From: Planctomycetota bacterium
Lineage (GTDB): Bacteria; Planctomycetota; UBA8108
Reading direction: 5' to 3'
Length of the DNA stretch: 5,856 nucleotides
Assembly: GCA_022451445.1 (NCBI GenBank)
Contig: JAKUSY010000212.1
Span: 1 to 5,856 of the forward strand
Below the pieces are notes generated by a model. It made no database searches. It saw nothing but the letters and a program-made list of their open reading frames with translations, and was not told where the DNA came from. This document shows, one piece after another, positions 1 through 5,856 of this stretch. The first letter of the stretch is position 1; every line of letters starts with the position of its first letter. Made by a program: the position numbers and the translations under genes.

Positions 1-2
1 GC

Positions 3-185
3 CGGAAGAGTGTGGGCTAGGGGCTCGGAAGCTCCGTGGGACTTTCGGATGAGCTCTTGATCGCCGAGCTGCTCGATGTCCTGGGGAAGAACGGCCACCG
101 CTTCAGCGAGGCGGTGTTGACCTTGGTAAAGAGCCGCCAGTTCCTATATCATCGGGGAAGAGACCATGTGGAGGAAAACCGGTGA
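3..185 (+). pseudogene. C-terminal remnant of DUF1592/DUF1585-family (planctomycete cytochrome-like) protein, interrupted by in-frame TAG
   Basis: This is the 3' end of a gene that enters from the left edge. The frame ending at the TGA at 183-185 encodes LSDELLIAELLDVL, then GHRFSEAVLTLVKSRQFLYHRG. That matches the C-terminus of the DUF1585 (PSD2) region of DUF1592-type proteins, where a YALGR-like motif is followed by an acidic residue, a helix, a RFS segment and S..F. The same frame has TAG at 18-20. Aligned on the motif, this stop replaces the conserved Tyr, and the following residues are GLGS rather than ALGR. The gene is therefore either truncated by about 55 codons, read through, or affected by a sequence error. 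Its last bases overlap the next start (GTGA, 182-185), which implies translational coupling with the DUF1552 gene. Family members are large exported proteins with cytochrome-like CxxCH domains of unknown function. The family call rests on only about 55 residues. Confidence 0.6.
170..174 (+). promoter_or_regulatory. Strong Shine-Dalgarno for the DUF1552 gene
   Basis: GGAGG lies 7 bases upstream of the GTG at 182. It decides this start, because there is no ATG nearby in frame. The site sits inside the last codons of the upstream gene, and the two frames overlap by four bases, as expected for coupled translation. Confidence 0.75.
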
Positions 186-1498
186 GCGGAAAATTTTCCA
201 GGCCTTCTTCGGCTAAAGCAATCTCCAGGCGGACTGTTCTCAGGGGGCTTGGTGTTACCATGGCCCTTCCCTGGCTCGAGTCCGTCGCCGTCTTCGCGAA
301 GGGAGGGGCCGCGGCCGAGGCCCCAGTGCGCCTGGCCTGCCTCTTCGCGGGTAACGGCTTTCACGGCCGGGAGTGGCGGGCGAAGGGGAAGGGACGGAAT
401 CTCGAGCTCGGACGCGTCCTCGAGCCCCTTGCCGGCCTCAAGGAGAAGCTTCTCTTCATCCGGGGACTCTACAACGCCGAGGCTCTCAAGGGCAATATCC
501 ACAGCTCGCAGACGGGCAACCTGCTCTCGGGAGCGCCCCTGTCGTCGGCCGGAGAGATTCGCTCAGGTACCAGCATGGACCAGGTCGTCGCGCAGCGGAT
601 TGGCCGCCAGACAAAGATCCCGAGCCTCGTGCTGGGTTGCGAGGCCTCGAACTCCTCGGTTCACCGGGAGTATTCGATGCTCTACAGCTCCCATATATCG
701 TGGAGCTCTCCGACGACACCGACGCCGCTGGAATTGTACCCGGCCCTGGCCTTTGACCGCTTGTTCAAGGATTCGTTGAACACGGGAGACAAGAGCGTTC
801 TCGACCTGGTTCTCTCCCAGGCGAAGAGCCTCGTGCGGCGGGTGAGCCGCTCGGACGAGCGAAAGATCGACGAGTACATGGACTCGGTGCGAGAGGTCGA
901 GAATCGAATCGGACGCGCCGGCAAGGATGAGCGTCTCGAGGGATGGCGCCCCACGCTCGAAAAGCCGAACCTGCCGCGGCCGGCGGATGAGATGCCGCAA
1001 AACGTCAAGGAGCACATGAAGCTCATGTGCGACATCCTCGTGCTCGGCTTCCAGACCGATACGACACGGGTCTCCACCCTGAAGCTCAACAATGATCACT
1101 CCGCCATGCGCTTTCCGCATCTCGGCGTGGACTATATGATCCACCATCTTCTCTCCCACAGCGACACCGAGGATTGGCTCAAGGTGAACCGGTTCTTCGT
1201 CGGCAGCCTGGCCTATATCGCCGAGCGGCTCGATAAGATCCAGGAGGGGGAGCGCACCCTGCTGGACAACTCGATGCTGCTGTTCTGCTCCAGCATGCTC
1301 ACCGGCAACCACAATGCCAACGAGCTGCCCGTGGTGATCATGGGCAGCGCCGGCGGCAAGCTCGAGAGCGGCAGGGTGCTCGATTACAGGGGTAAGCCGA
1401 ACCGTAAGATGTGCAGCATGTACCTGTCGATGATGGACAAGCTGGGGGTTCGCCTCGAGAGCTTCGGTGATTCCAGCGAGCGCCTTGCCGGGCTCTGA
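182..1498 (+). CDS. Tat-exported DUF1552 (HXXSHH family) protein
   Basis: A 438-residue protein of the DUF1552 family (Pfam HXXSHH), full length for the family; the molecular function is unknown. The GTG start is fixed by GGAGG 7 bases upstream and by overlap with the preceding stop. The N-terminus carries a twin-arginine signal (SRRTVLRG at about 15-22) followed by a hydrophobic stretch ending near residue 40, so folded export across the cytoplasmic membrane is expected. Family blocks follow in order: RLACLFAGNGF (50-60), the segment around H107, SMDQVVAQRI (131-140), LGCE (151-154), SSHISWSSPTTPTP (169-182), FDRLF (191-195), a helical DERKIDEYMDSVREVENRI block (225-243), and SMLLFCSSM near the C-terminus. 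The signature motif reads H322-L-L-S-H-S327, so the last His of HxxSHH is Ser. Members of this family are commonly encoded next to DUF1592-type proteins, as here. The family assignment is very secure; any enzymatic role would be a guess. Confidence 0.93.
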   Translation: MSGKFSRPSSAKAISRRTVLRGLGVTMALPWLESVAVFAKGGAAAEAPVRLACLFAGNGFHGREWRAKGKGRNLELGRVLEPLAGLKEKLLFIRGLYNAEALKGNIHSSQTGNLLSGAPLSSAGEIRSGTSMDQVVAQRIGRQTKIPSLVLGCEASNSSVHREYSMLYSSHISWSSPTTPTPLELYPALAFDRLFKDSLNTGDKSVLDLVLSQAKSLVRRVSRSDERKIDEYMDSVREVENRIGRAGKDERLEGWRPTLEKPNLPRPADEMPQNVKEHMKLMCDILVLGFQTDTTRVSTLKLNNDHSAMRFPHLGVDYMIHHLLSHSDTEDWLKVNRFFVGSLAYIAERLDKIQEGERTLLDNSMLLFCSSMLTGNHNANELPVVIMGSAGGKLESGRVLDYRGKPNRKMCSMYLSMMDKLGVRLESFGDSSERLAGL

Positions 1499-1552
1499 CC
1501 CTCTCTCCCGGTCCGCGTCGACAGTTTCGCTGCCGGTTGTTACCAGGTCTGC

Positions 1553-2371
1553 ATGATGAGTGAGCAAACTTCAGCCAACGAGGATCCCGGGCTCTACGCA
1601 GCTGAGGGCTATTGCGTCCAGCGGGGCCTGTTTTCTCCCGCCGAGCTCGCGGCTCTTCGCCGATCACTCGAGAGAATGATCGAGGAGCTTCCCGCCGATC
1701 GCCGGCTCGAGTCCCTGGTCGAGCCGCACATCCGAGCGGTTGACTGGCGAACCTGGCTCGAGCTGGCGCGGGACGAACGGCTGCTGGATGCGGCGGGCGG
1801 GGCGCTGGGCTCCAGCGAGCTCCTTCTCCTGAGCACCCACCTGCTCGTCAAGCAGCCGCGTGACGGTCTCGCTCTCTGCTGGCACCAGGACAATACCTAC
1901 TGGCCGGGGGTGACGGGGGTGGATGTCTGTACCATCTGGCTCGCCATCGATGACTCCGATCTCGGCAATGGTTGTATGCAGGTCATTCCCCGCACCCACA
2001 GCGGCTACCCGGAGCTGGAGATGGTCGCGACCGAAGGAGGTGATCTTCTCGGCGTCCGGGTGGAGGTGAGCCCGGGGATGGAGGCGGACGCGGTGGCGCT
2101 GGAGCTGGATGCGGGGGACCTGTCGATTCACGATTCCTTCGTCATCCACGGAAGCGAGGAGAACGAGAGCTCCAGGCGCAGGGCGGGATTGACGCTTCGC
2201 TACGCCAATGCCGCCTCCGTTAAGGTCGATCTCGACAAGCACCGGAAGCCGGTCTACTACGTTCGGGGCGCGGGCGAGTCGCTGGAGATGGGCCAGCGGG
2301 ACATCAGCGCGGCTAAGCCGCTACCCGAAGATCCGGGAGTCCACCGCTCGCGGCGCTTCGACAGCCTCTGA
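1553..2371 (+). CDS. Phytanoyl-CoA dioxygenase (PhyH) family Fe(II)/2-oxoglutarate oxygenase
   Basis: A 272-residue cytoplasmic protein of the PhyH family, which couples 2-oxoglutarate decarboxylation to substrate oxidation, usually hydroxylation. The Fe(II) triad is visible: H111 and D113 in WHQDNTYW, and the distal H199 in IHGSEEN. R210, 11 residues after the distal His, is placed to bind the 2-oxoglutarate carboxylate. The segment DLGNGCMQVIPRTHSGY (136-152) is the typical core strand-and-turn block between the metal ligands. All catalytic residues are present, so the enzyme is probably active. The substrate cannot be read from sequence, since the family spans lipid, amino-acid and natural-product hydroxylases. 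The gene starts 54 bases after the DUF1552 stop. The ATGATG start has only a weak AGG (1545-1547) upstream, and the second ATG at 1556 is an equally good choice. No signal peptide is seen, unlike the preceding gene, so it may be a co-transcribed passenger rather than a functional partner. Confidence 0.92.
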   Translation: MMSEQTSANEDPGLYAAEGYCVQRGLFSPAELAALRRSLERMIEELPADRRLESLVEPHIRAVDWRTWLELARDERLLDAAGGALGSSELLLLSTHLLVKQPRDGLALCWHQDNTYWPGVTGVDVCTIWLAIDDSDLGNGCMQVIPRTHSGYPELEMVATEGGDLLGVRVEVSPGMEADAVALELDAGDLSIHDSFVIHGSEENESSRRRAGLTLRYANAASVKVDLDKHRKPVYYVRGAGESLEMGQRDISAAKPLPEDPGVHRSRRFDSL

Positions 2372-2374
2372 TCC

Positions 2375-2388
2375 CGGGAGGACTCCCG
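2375..2388. terminator. Possible short bidirectional terminator hairpin between convergent genes
   Basis: CGGGA (2375-2379) and TCCCG (2384-2388) form a 5-bp GC-rich inverted repeat around a GGAC loop. It lies in the 19-base gap between the stops of two converging genes. There is no T-tract on either side and the stem is short, so intrinsic termination is only suggested by position. It could also be chance in a GC-rich sequence. Confidence 0.25.
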
Positions 2389-2390
2389 CC

Positions 2391-2867
2391 TCAGGCAGGG
2401 TTGAGCAGGGGCTTCCCCGCGCTGAGGATGCCCCCCCTGACCTGGCCCTCGATCCGGCGGGCGGCCTCGGATCCTTCCGTCGTGATGAAGCGGTAGGAGA
2501 GTTTTTCCCGGATGAATTTGCGGGTTAAACCATCCAGCAGGAGCTCGCCACTCGCGAGCTTCCGCTGGGTCTCGGTGTCCAGCCCGGGAATAATGAACCG
2601 GTCACAGATATAAAGACAGAACTGGTCATCGTTTCGCAGTCCGCTTCGATGACTCTTGAGGCGGGTCACCAGGCCCTTGGGTTTCTTCGCCGCCTTGATC
2701 TCATGTGGGCGGAGGTTCCTGCCCGAGTAGCCGACGTAAACCAGCTGCTCCCCGAGCCAGACGGTATACACACCCACCGAGACCCGCGGGATGTCTTCAT
2801 TAGGCCAATTGGCGAAGGAGTAGAGTTGGCCTGTTTCAAGGGCCGGGATCGCTGCGTCAGTGCTCAT
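2391..2867 (-). CDS. Small GIY-YIG domain protein
   Basis: A 158-residue single-domain protein of the GIY-YIG superfamily. GVY at 32-34 and YVG at 44-46 are the two namesake strands. R69 in GLVTRLKSH is the expected helix arginine. E140 in the C-terminal helix is the likely metal-ligand glutamate, and the protein ends with GKPLLNP, the usual terminal Asn segment. The block DQFCLYICDRFIIP (81-94) with TRKFIREKLSYRF (115-127) resembles a stand-alone bacterial subgroup of unknown role, not UvrC, a homing endonuclease or the short UPF0213/YhbQ type. No DNA-binding domain is fused. The ATG follows the DUF1501 stop by 31 bases, and upstream in-frame codons reach a stop without another usable start. 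No good ribosome-binding site is visible. It is the last gene of the minus-strand set and probably shares its transcript. Nuclease activity is inferred from the conserved residues, and the target is unknown. Confidence 0.85.
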   Translation of the reverse strand: MSTDAAIPALETGQLYSFANWPNEDIPRVSVGVYTVWLGEQLVYVGYSGRNLRPHEIKAAKKPKGLVTRLKSHRSGLRNDDQFCLYICDRFIIPGLDTETQRKLASGELLLDGLTRKFIREKLSYRFITTEGSEAARRIEGQVRGGILSAGKPLLNPA

Positions 2868-2898
2868 GATTTCACGGCGGACTGCCGGTGCTGATTCC

Positions 2899-4356
2899 TC
2901 AGGCGATAATGTCGTGGATCACCTTGCCGTGAACATCGGTCAGGCGGTAGTCGCGTCCGCTGTAGCGGTAGGTCAGCCGCTCGTGATCGAGTCCCATGAG
3001 GTGGAGAATCGTGGCGTGCAGGTCGTGAACATGGACTCGGTTCTCAACCGCCGTGAGGCCGAAGTTGTCGGTGGCACCGTAGCTGATGCCGGGCTTGACG
3101 CCTCCGCCCGCCATGAACATGGTAAATCCGTAGTGATCATGGTCGCGGCCTTTCTTGCCCTCGGAGGTGGGGGCCCTGCCGAACTCTCCACCCCAGACCA
3201 CCAGGGTCTCGTCCAGCAGCCCACGCCACTTGAGGTCACGGATGAGAGCGGCGATGCCCTGGTCGCAGGCCTTGGCGAGCCTGGCGTGACCGCCCTTGAT
3301 GTCTCCGTGGCCGGTATCCCAGGCGATGTCGTAGCCGTCGATCGAATGGGAAAGCTGTACGCAGCGAACCCCCCGCTCGACGAGGCGCCTGGCGATCAGG
3401 CAGCCCTTGGCGTATTCGCTGTTGCCGTAGAGAGCGCGGGTTTGCTTCGACTCTTTCGAGATATCGAAGACGTCGGGCACGGCGAACTGCATGCGGAAGG
3501 CGAGCTCCATGGCCTCGATACCGGCCTCGAGGTGGCTGTCTTTCTCCAGCCGATCGAGGTGTATCCTGTTGAGCCGGGAGAGGAGGTCCGCCTGGTTGCG
3601 CTGCTCGATGCGTGGCAGGTGCGGATTGCTGAGATTGCGCATGACGGTCTCGGGCTTCATGCTGGCGATGTTCACGTAGGTGCCTGCGTGCGCCCCAGGC
3701 AGGAAGGAGCTTCCCCAATTGGCAAGCTTGCCGCGGGGCTGGGCCCGTGGGCTCATGGCGACGAAGCCCGGTAGATCCTGGTTGTCGGTTCCCAGGCCGT
3801 AGGTCAGCCAGGAGCCCATGCTTGGGCGATTGGCCTGCAGGGCTCCGAGGGTCATCATCAGGATCGCGCCAGCGTGCTCGGGTATGTCCGTATGACAGGA
3901 GTGAATAAAGCAGAGGTCATCGACGAGCTCTCCGACATGCGGGAAGATATCGCTGACCATTTTTCCGCACTCTCCGTAGCGCTTGCAGCGGTAGGGGGAA
4001 ACCATCAGACCGTTCTTGGTATTTCGCAGGGATTTGCGGTTCACCAGGGAAGGTCGCTTGCCGGCGTGTTTGGCGATATCCGGCTTGTGATCGAAGGTGT
4101 CGACCTGGGAGGGGCCACCGGGCATGAAGAGCTGGATCACGTGTTTCGCGCGGGGGGCGAAGTGGGGCGCCTTTGGCGACAGGGGTGAAACGCCCTGTTT
4201 TTCAACTTCCTTGCTGGAGGCCAGCAGCCTCGGGTCGGCGAGCACTCCGGCGAGTCCCAGGGAGCCGAAGCCGGCTCCGATTCTTCGCAGCGATTCGCGG
4301 CGGGTGAGCGGGGCCCGGGGATTTCCACCGAGGTAGTGGTGTGCTCTCGATTCCAT
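2899..4356 (-). CDS. Tat-exported DUF1501 protein (alkaline phosphatase/sulfatase-like fold)
   Basis: DUF1501 family, 485 residues from the ATG at 4356. This start puts a twin-arginine signal (TRRESLRRIG, about 18-27) near the N-terminus, followed by a hydrophobic GFGSLGLAGVL stretch, so Tat export is expected. Family blocks are all present: MPGGPSQVDTFDHKP (about 78-92), WGGEFGRAP (388-396), GRDHDHYGF (403-411) and HVHDLHATILHLMGLDH (452-468), with TDVHG near the end. The conserved Asp/His-rich blocks fit a metal site like that of alkaline phosphatases and sulfatases, but the substrate is unknown. Two longer starts exist: GTG at 4401 (500 residues) and TTG at 4386. The GGAGGTG at 4399-4405 overlaps the GTG and cannot serve it, and the extra N-terminus is not family-like. 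GAAGG lies a rather long 13 bases before the ATG. The gene follows the DUF1553 gene and precedes the GIY-YIG gene on the same strand, the usual DUF1553-DUF1501 pairing. Identity is near certain; the exact start is less so. Confidence 0.93.
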   Translation of the reverse strand: MESRAHHYLGGNPRAPLTRRESLRRIGAGFGSLGLAGVLADPRLLASSKEVEKQGVSPLSPKAPHFAPRAKHVIQLFMPGGPSQVDTFDHKPDIAKHAGKRPSLVNRKSLRNTKNGLMVSPYRCKRYGECGKMVSDIFPHVGELVDDLCFIHSCHTDIPEHAGAILMMTLGALQANRPSMGSWLTYGLGTDNQDLPGFVAMSPRAQPRGKLANWGSSFLPGAHAGTYVNIASMKPETVMRNLSNPHLPRIEQRNQADLLSRLNRIHLDRLEKDSHLEAGIEAMELAFRMQFAVPDVFDISKESKQTRALYGNSEYAKGCLIARRLVERGVRCVQLSHSIDGYDIAWDTGHGDIKGGHARLAKACDQGIAALIRDLKWRGLLDETLVVWGGEFGRAPTSEGKKGRDHDHYGFTMFMAGGGVKPGISYGATDNFGLTAVENRVHVHDLHATILHLMGLDHERLTYRYSGRDYRLTDVHGKVIHDIIA

Positions 4357-4425
4357 AGTATCCAGTATGCCTTCGGATTCTTCCAAGTTCCAGCCTTTCA
4401 CCTCCGACCGGCCAGTCTCCCTTTC

Positions 4426-5856
4426 TCAGCGGACCTGTATGAATTCATGGGCGCTCAGGAGAACCTGTGCGTATTGCTGGAAACGCGGGATTTTCCCTTC
4501 TTTTCCGGACAGGAAGCCCAGGCCAATCTGTATTTCAACTTTCGCGGGAGGACGCCCGTAGAGAAGGGCGTAGGCCAGCTCGATACGGGCCTTGTCGTCT
4601 TTTTCTTCTTTCTGCAGCCGCTCAGAGAGCGCCTTGGCGCGGGCGATCATGAAGGGGCTGTTCAGCATGAAGAGATATTGTTGCGGTACGGTACTCGTGA
4701 TTCGCTTCGGCGCGGTGCTCGAGGGAGAGGGGAAATCAAAAAGACGCAGGAACTCATCCGAGGCGAAGCGATCGCCGTTGCGGCTGATGGTCGTGTAGAG
4801 GGTTCGGCGCTTCACGTCGAAGATCTTGTCGGTCGGCTTGCCTCCGATCGTCCTGTCAAGCTCGCCGGTGACGGCGAGCAGGCTGTCGCGCCAGGCCTCG
4901 ATCTCCATCCTCCTCGGACTCATCCTCCACAGGAGCCGGTTGTCTCCATCCGAGTCAAAATTGTCCTGGTTGAAGCCGCTGCTTCGCTGGTAGGTCGCCG
5001 AAGAAATAATCAGCCGGTGCAGGTGCTTGATGGACCAGCCGGATTCTTCGAAGGCCGACGCGAGCCAGTCGAGCAGCTCGGGGTGCGAGGGCCTCTCACC
5101 GAGCTTGCCGAAGTTGCTCGGTGTACGAACGAGTCCATGGCCGAAGTGGTATTGCCAGATCCGGTTGACCATCACCCGGCTCGCCAGCGGTTTGCCTGCC
5201 TCGAACATCGCCTCGGCGAGCTCCTTGCGCCCGCTGCCTTGCTTGAAGGTCGGCCCCTTCTCGCCCGCCATGATGGTCAGGAATCGCCGCGGCGCCAGCT
5301 CTCCCTTCTTGCGCAGGTCTCCACGGATGGCTACGTGCATGTCCTTGTTGCCGCTCTCGGCCAGGACGTGGACCTCTCCACCGGGTTTTTTTGGAATGGT
5401 TTTTTTCAATTGCTGGAGCTCCCGCTGTAGCTTCGTGAGCTCTGACTTGTCGAGCTTGCCGTCGGGGTCCGGCTTGTTCTGGTTGTTCCAGTTCTTGATC
5501 TTTTCCTCGAGCTCTTTGATTGCCTTCTGGTGTTCGTTGAACCGTTTCGTTATCTCCGCGGATGCCGCGGGACGCTTGTGGCTCTTGGAATTTTTGAAGA
5601 TGCCGGCGATGGAGTAGTAGTCCTTCTGCGGAATGGGGTCGAATTTGTGATCGTGGCAGCGGGCGCATTGCACGGTCAGGCCGAGAAAGGCCCTGGAGAA
5701 GGTGTCGATGCGGTCGGCCAGCGTCTCGGCTTCGGCCTGCGCCTTCGCCTCCGGATCGCCACCATCGGATTTATAGTTGGGTCCGATAGCGAAGAAGCCT
5801 GTTCCATAAAACGCGAGCGGTTCGTCGATCAGGTCGCCGGCGATCTGGTGTTTGAC
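4426..5856 (-). CDS. DUF1549-DUF1553 (PSCyt2-PSD1) protein, 5' end outside window
   Basis: The last 476 residues of a larger exported protein; the frame stays open to the right edge, so the N-terminus is missing. The fragment begins with the end of DUF1549 (PSCyt2): IAGDLIDEPLAFYGTGFF, then DRIDTFSRAFLGLTVQCARCHDHKFDPI. It contains one CxxCH (CARCH, 5653-5667), a possible covalent heme site. Next comes a charged coiled-coil insert (about residues 102-153) broken by an EF-hand-like DPDGKLDKSEL loop. DUF1553 (PSD1) fills the rest: FLTIMAGEKGP, LASRVMVNRIWQYHFGHGLVRTPSNFG, HPELLDWLA, LHRLIISSATYQRSS, the DNRLLWRMSPRRMEIEAWRDSLL block, VPQQYLFMLNSPFM, and the family-typical ending YAQVLLSAHEFIQVR. 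The GTG at 5673 lies inside the conserved TVQCARC segment and is not a start. The gene is followed after 69 bases (24 if the longer start is used) by its usual partner, DUF1501. Function is unresolved in the family. Confidence 0.93.
   Translation of the reverse strand, partial: VKHQIAGDLIDEPLAFYGTGFFAIGPNYKSDGGDPEAKAQAEAETLADRIDTFSRAFLGLTVQCARCHDHKFDPIPQKDYYSIAGIFKNSKSHKRPAASAEITKRFNEHQKAIKELEEKIKNWNNQNKPDPDGKLDKSELTKLQRELQQLKKTIPKKPGGEVHVLAESGNKDMHVAIRGDLRKKGELAPRRFLTIMAGEKGPTFKQGSGRKELAEAMFEAGKPLASRVMVNRIWQYHFGHGLVRTPSNFGKLGERPSHPELLDWLASAFEESGWSIKHLHRLIISSATYQRSSGFNQDNFDSDGDNRLLWRMSPRRMEIEAWRDSLLAVTGELDRTIGGKPTDKIFDVKRRTLYTTISRNGDRFASDEFLRLFDFPSPSSTAPKRITSTVPQQYLFMLNSPFMIARAKALSERLQKEEKDDKARIELAYALLYGRPPAKVEIQIGLGFLSGKEGKIPRFQQYAQVLLSAHEFIQVR

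Noticed and set aside
563..1567. A 334-codon open frame on the minus strand opposite the DUF1552 gene
   Set aside because: It is a shadow of the plus-strand gene in GC-rich DNA. Its translation is repetitive in H, A, V, E and L, with no recognisable domain, while the plus frame is a clear family match over its full length.
2805..3723. The palindrome-containing word CCAATTGGC occurs at 2805-2813 and 3715-3723
   Set aside because: Both copies encode ANW in two unrelated proteins, with no extended repeat around them. Coincidence is enough.
2860..3774. A 304-codon open frame on the plus strand opposite the DUF1501 gene
   Set aside because: It lies antisense to a full-length, well-conserved DUF1501 protein. 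The composition is typical of an antisense shadow (rich in V, G, A, D, E and L) and no motif is visible.
4336..5430. A 364-codon open frame on the plus strand opposite the DUF1553 gene
   Set aside because: It is antisense to conserved DUF1553 blocks, and its stops are absent only because of codon bias. No domain or ribosome-binding site supports it.
5671..5673. GTG as the start of a 415-residue DUF1553 protein
   Set aside because: The frame continues upstream to the window edge with conserved DUF1549 sequence (DRIDTFSRAFLGLTVQCARCH), so this GTG is an internal Val codon.
1..5856. CRISPR repeats, tRNA/rRNA genes, transposon ends or phage genes
   Set aside because: I found no regularly spaced repeats, no cloverleaf-like segments, no terminal inverted repeats and no transposase or phage motifs. 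Nearly all bases are accounted for by the genes listed.

Overview
The window looks like accessory chromosome from a high-GC member of the PVC group, most likely Planctomycetota or Verrucomicrobiota. The main reason is that four of the six genes or gene fragments belong to the 'planctomycete' families first described from Rhodopirellula: a DUF1592/DUF1585-type C-terminus, DUF1552 (HXXSHH), DUF1501, and DUF1549-DUF1553 (PSCyt2-PSD1). No RNA gene, transposon, CRISPR array or phage gene is visible. Placement below the superphylum cannot be decided from the sequence.

Layout. Two gene sets face each other. The plus-strand set runs from the left edge to 2371: the last ~55 codons of a DUF1592/DUF1585-family protein (with an in-frame amber codon at 18-20), a Tat-exported DUF1552 protein that overlaps it by 4 bases (GTGA), and a phytanoyl-CoA dioxygenase (PhyH) family protein 54 bases further on. 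The minus-strand set runs from the right edge down to 2391: a 5'-truncated DUF1549-DUF1553 protein with a CxxCH motif, a Tat-exported DUF1501 protein, and a small GIY-YIG domain protein. The sets converge on a 19-base gap holding a short inverted repeat. No gene-free stretch exceeds 300 bases.

How the genes may work together. DUF1592-type proteins commonly sit beside DUF1552 proteins, and DUF1549/DUF1553 proteins beside DUF1501 proteins. In each pair, one partner has a cytochrome-like, CxxCH-containing architecture and the other is a Tat substrate. DUF1501 is related to the alkaline phosphatase/sulfatase fold. The biochemical roles of both pairs are unresolved; envelope or periplasmic work on complex substrates is inference. 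PhyH and GIY-YIG look like cytoplasmic passengers at the distal ends of the two transcription units.

The points most worth a second look are the amber codon at the conserved Tyr of the YALGR-like motif, loss of the last His of the HxxSHH signature in the DUF1552 protein, and an EF-hand-like loop inside a coiled-coil insert of the DUF1553 protein. I do not see convincing evidence of a wholly new system.
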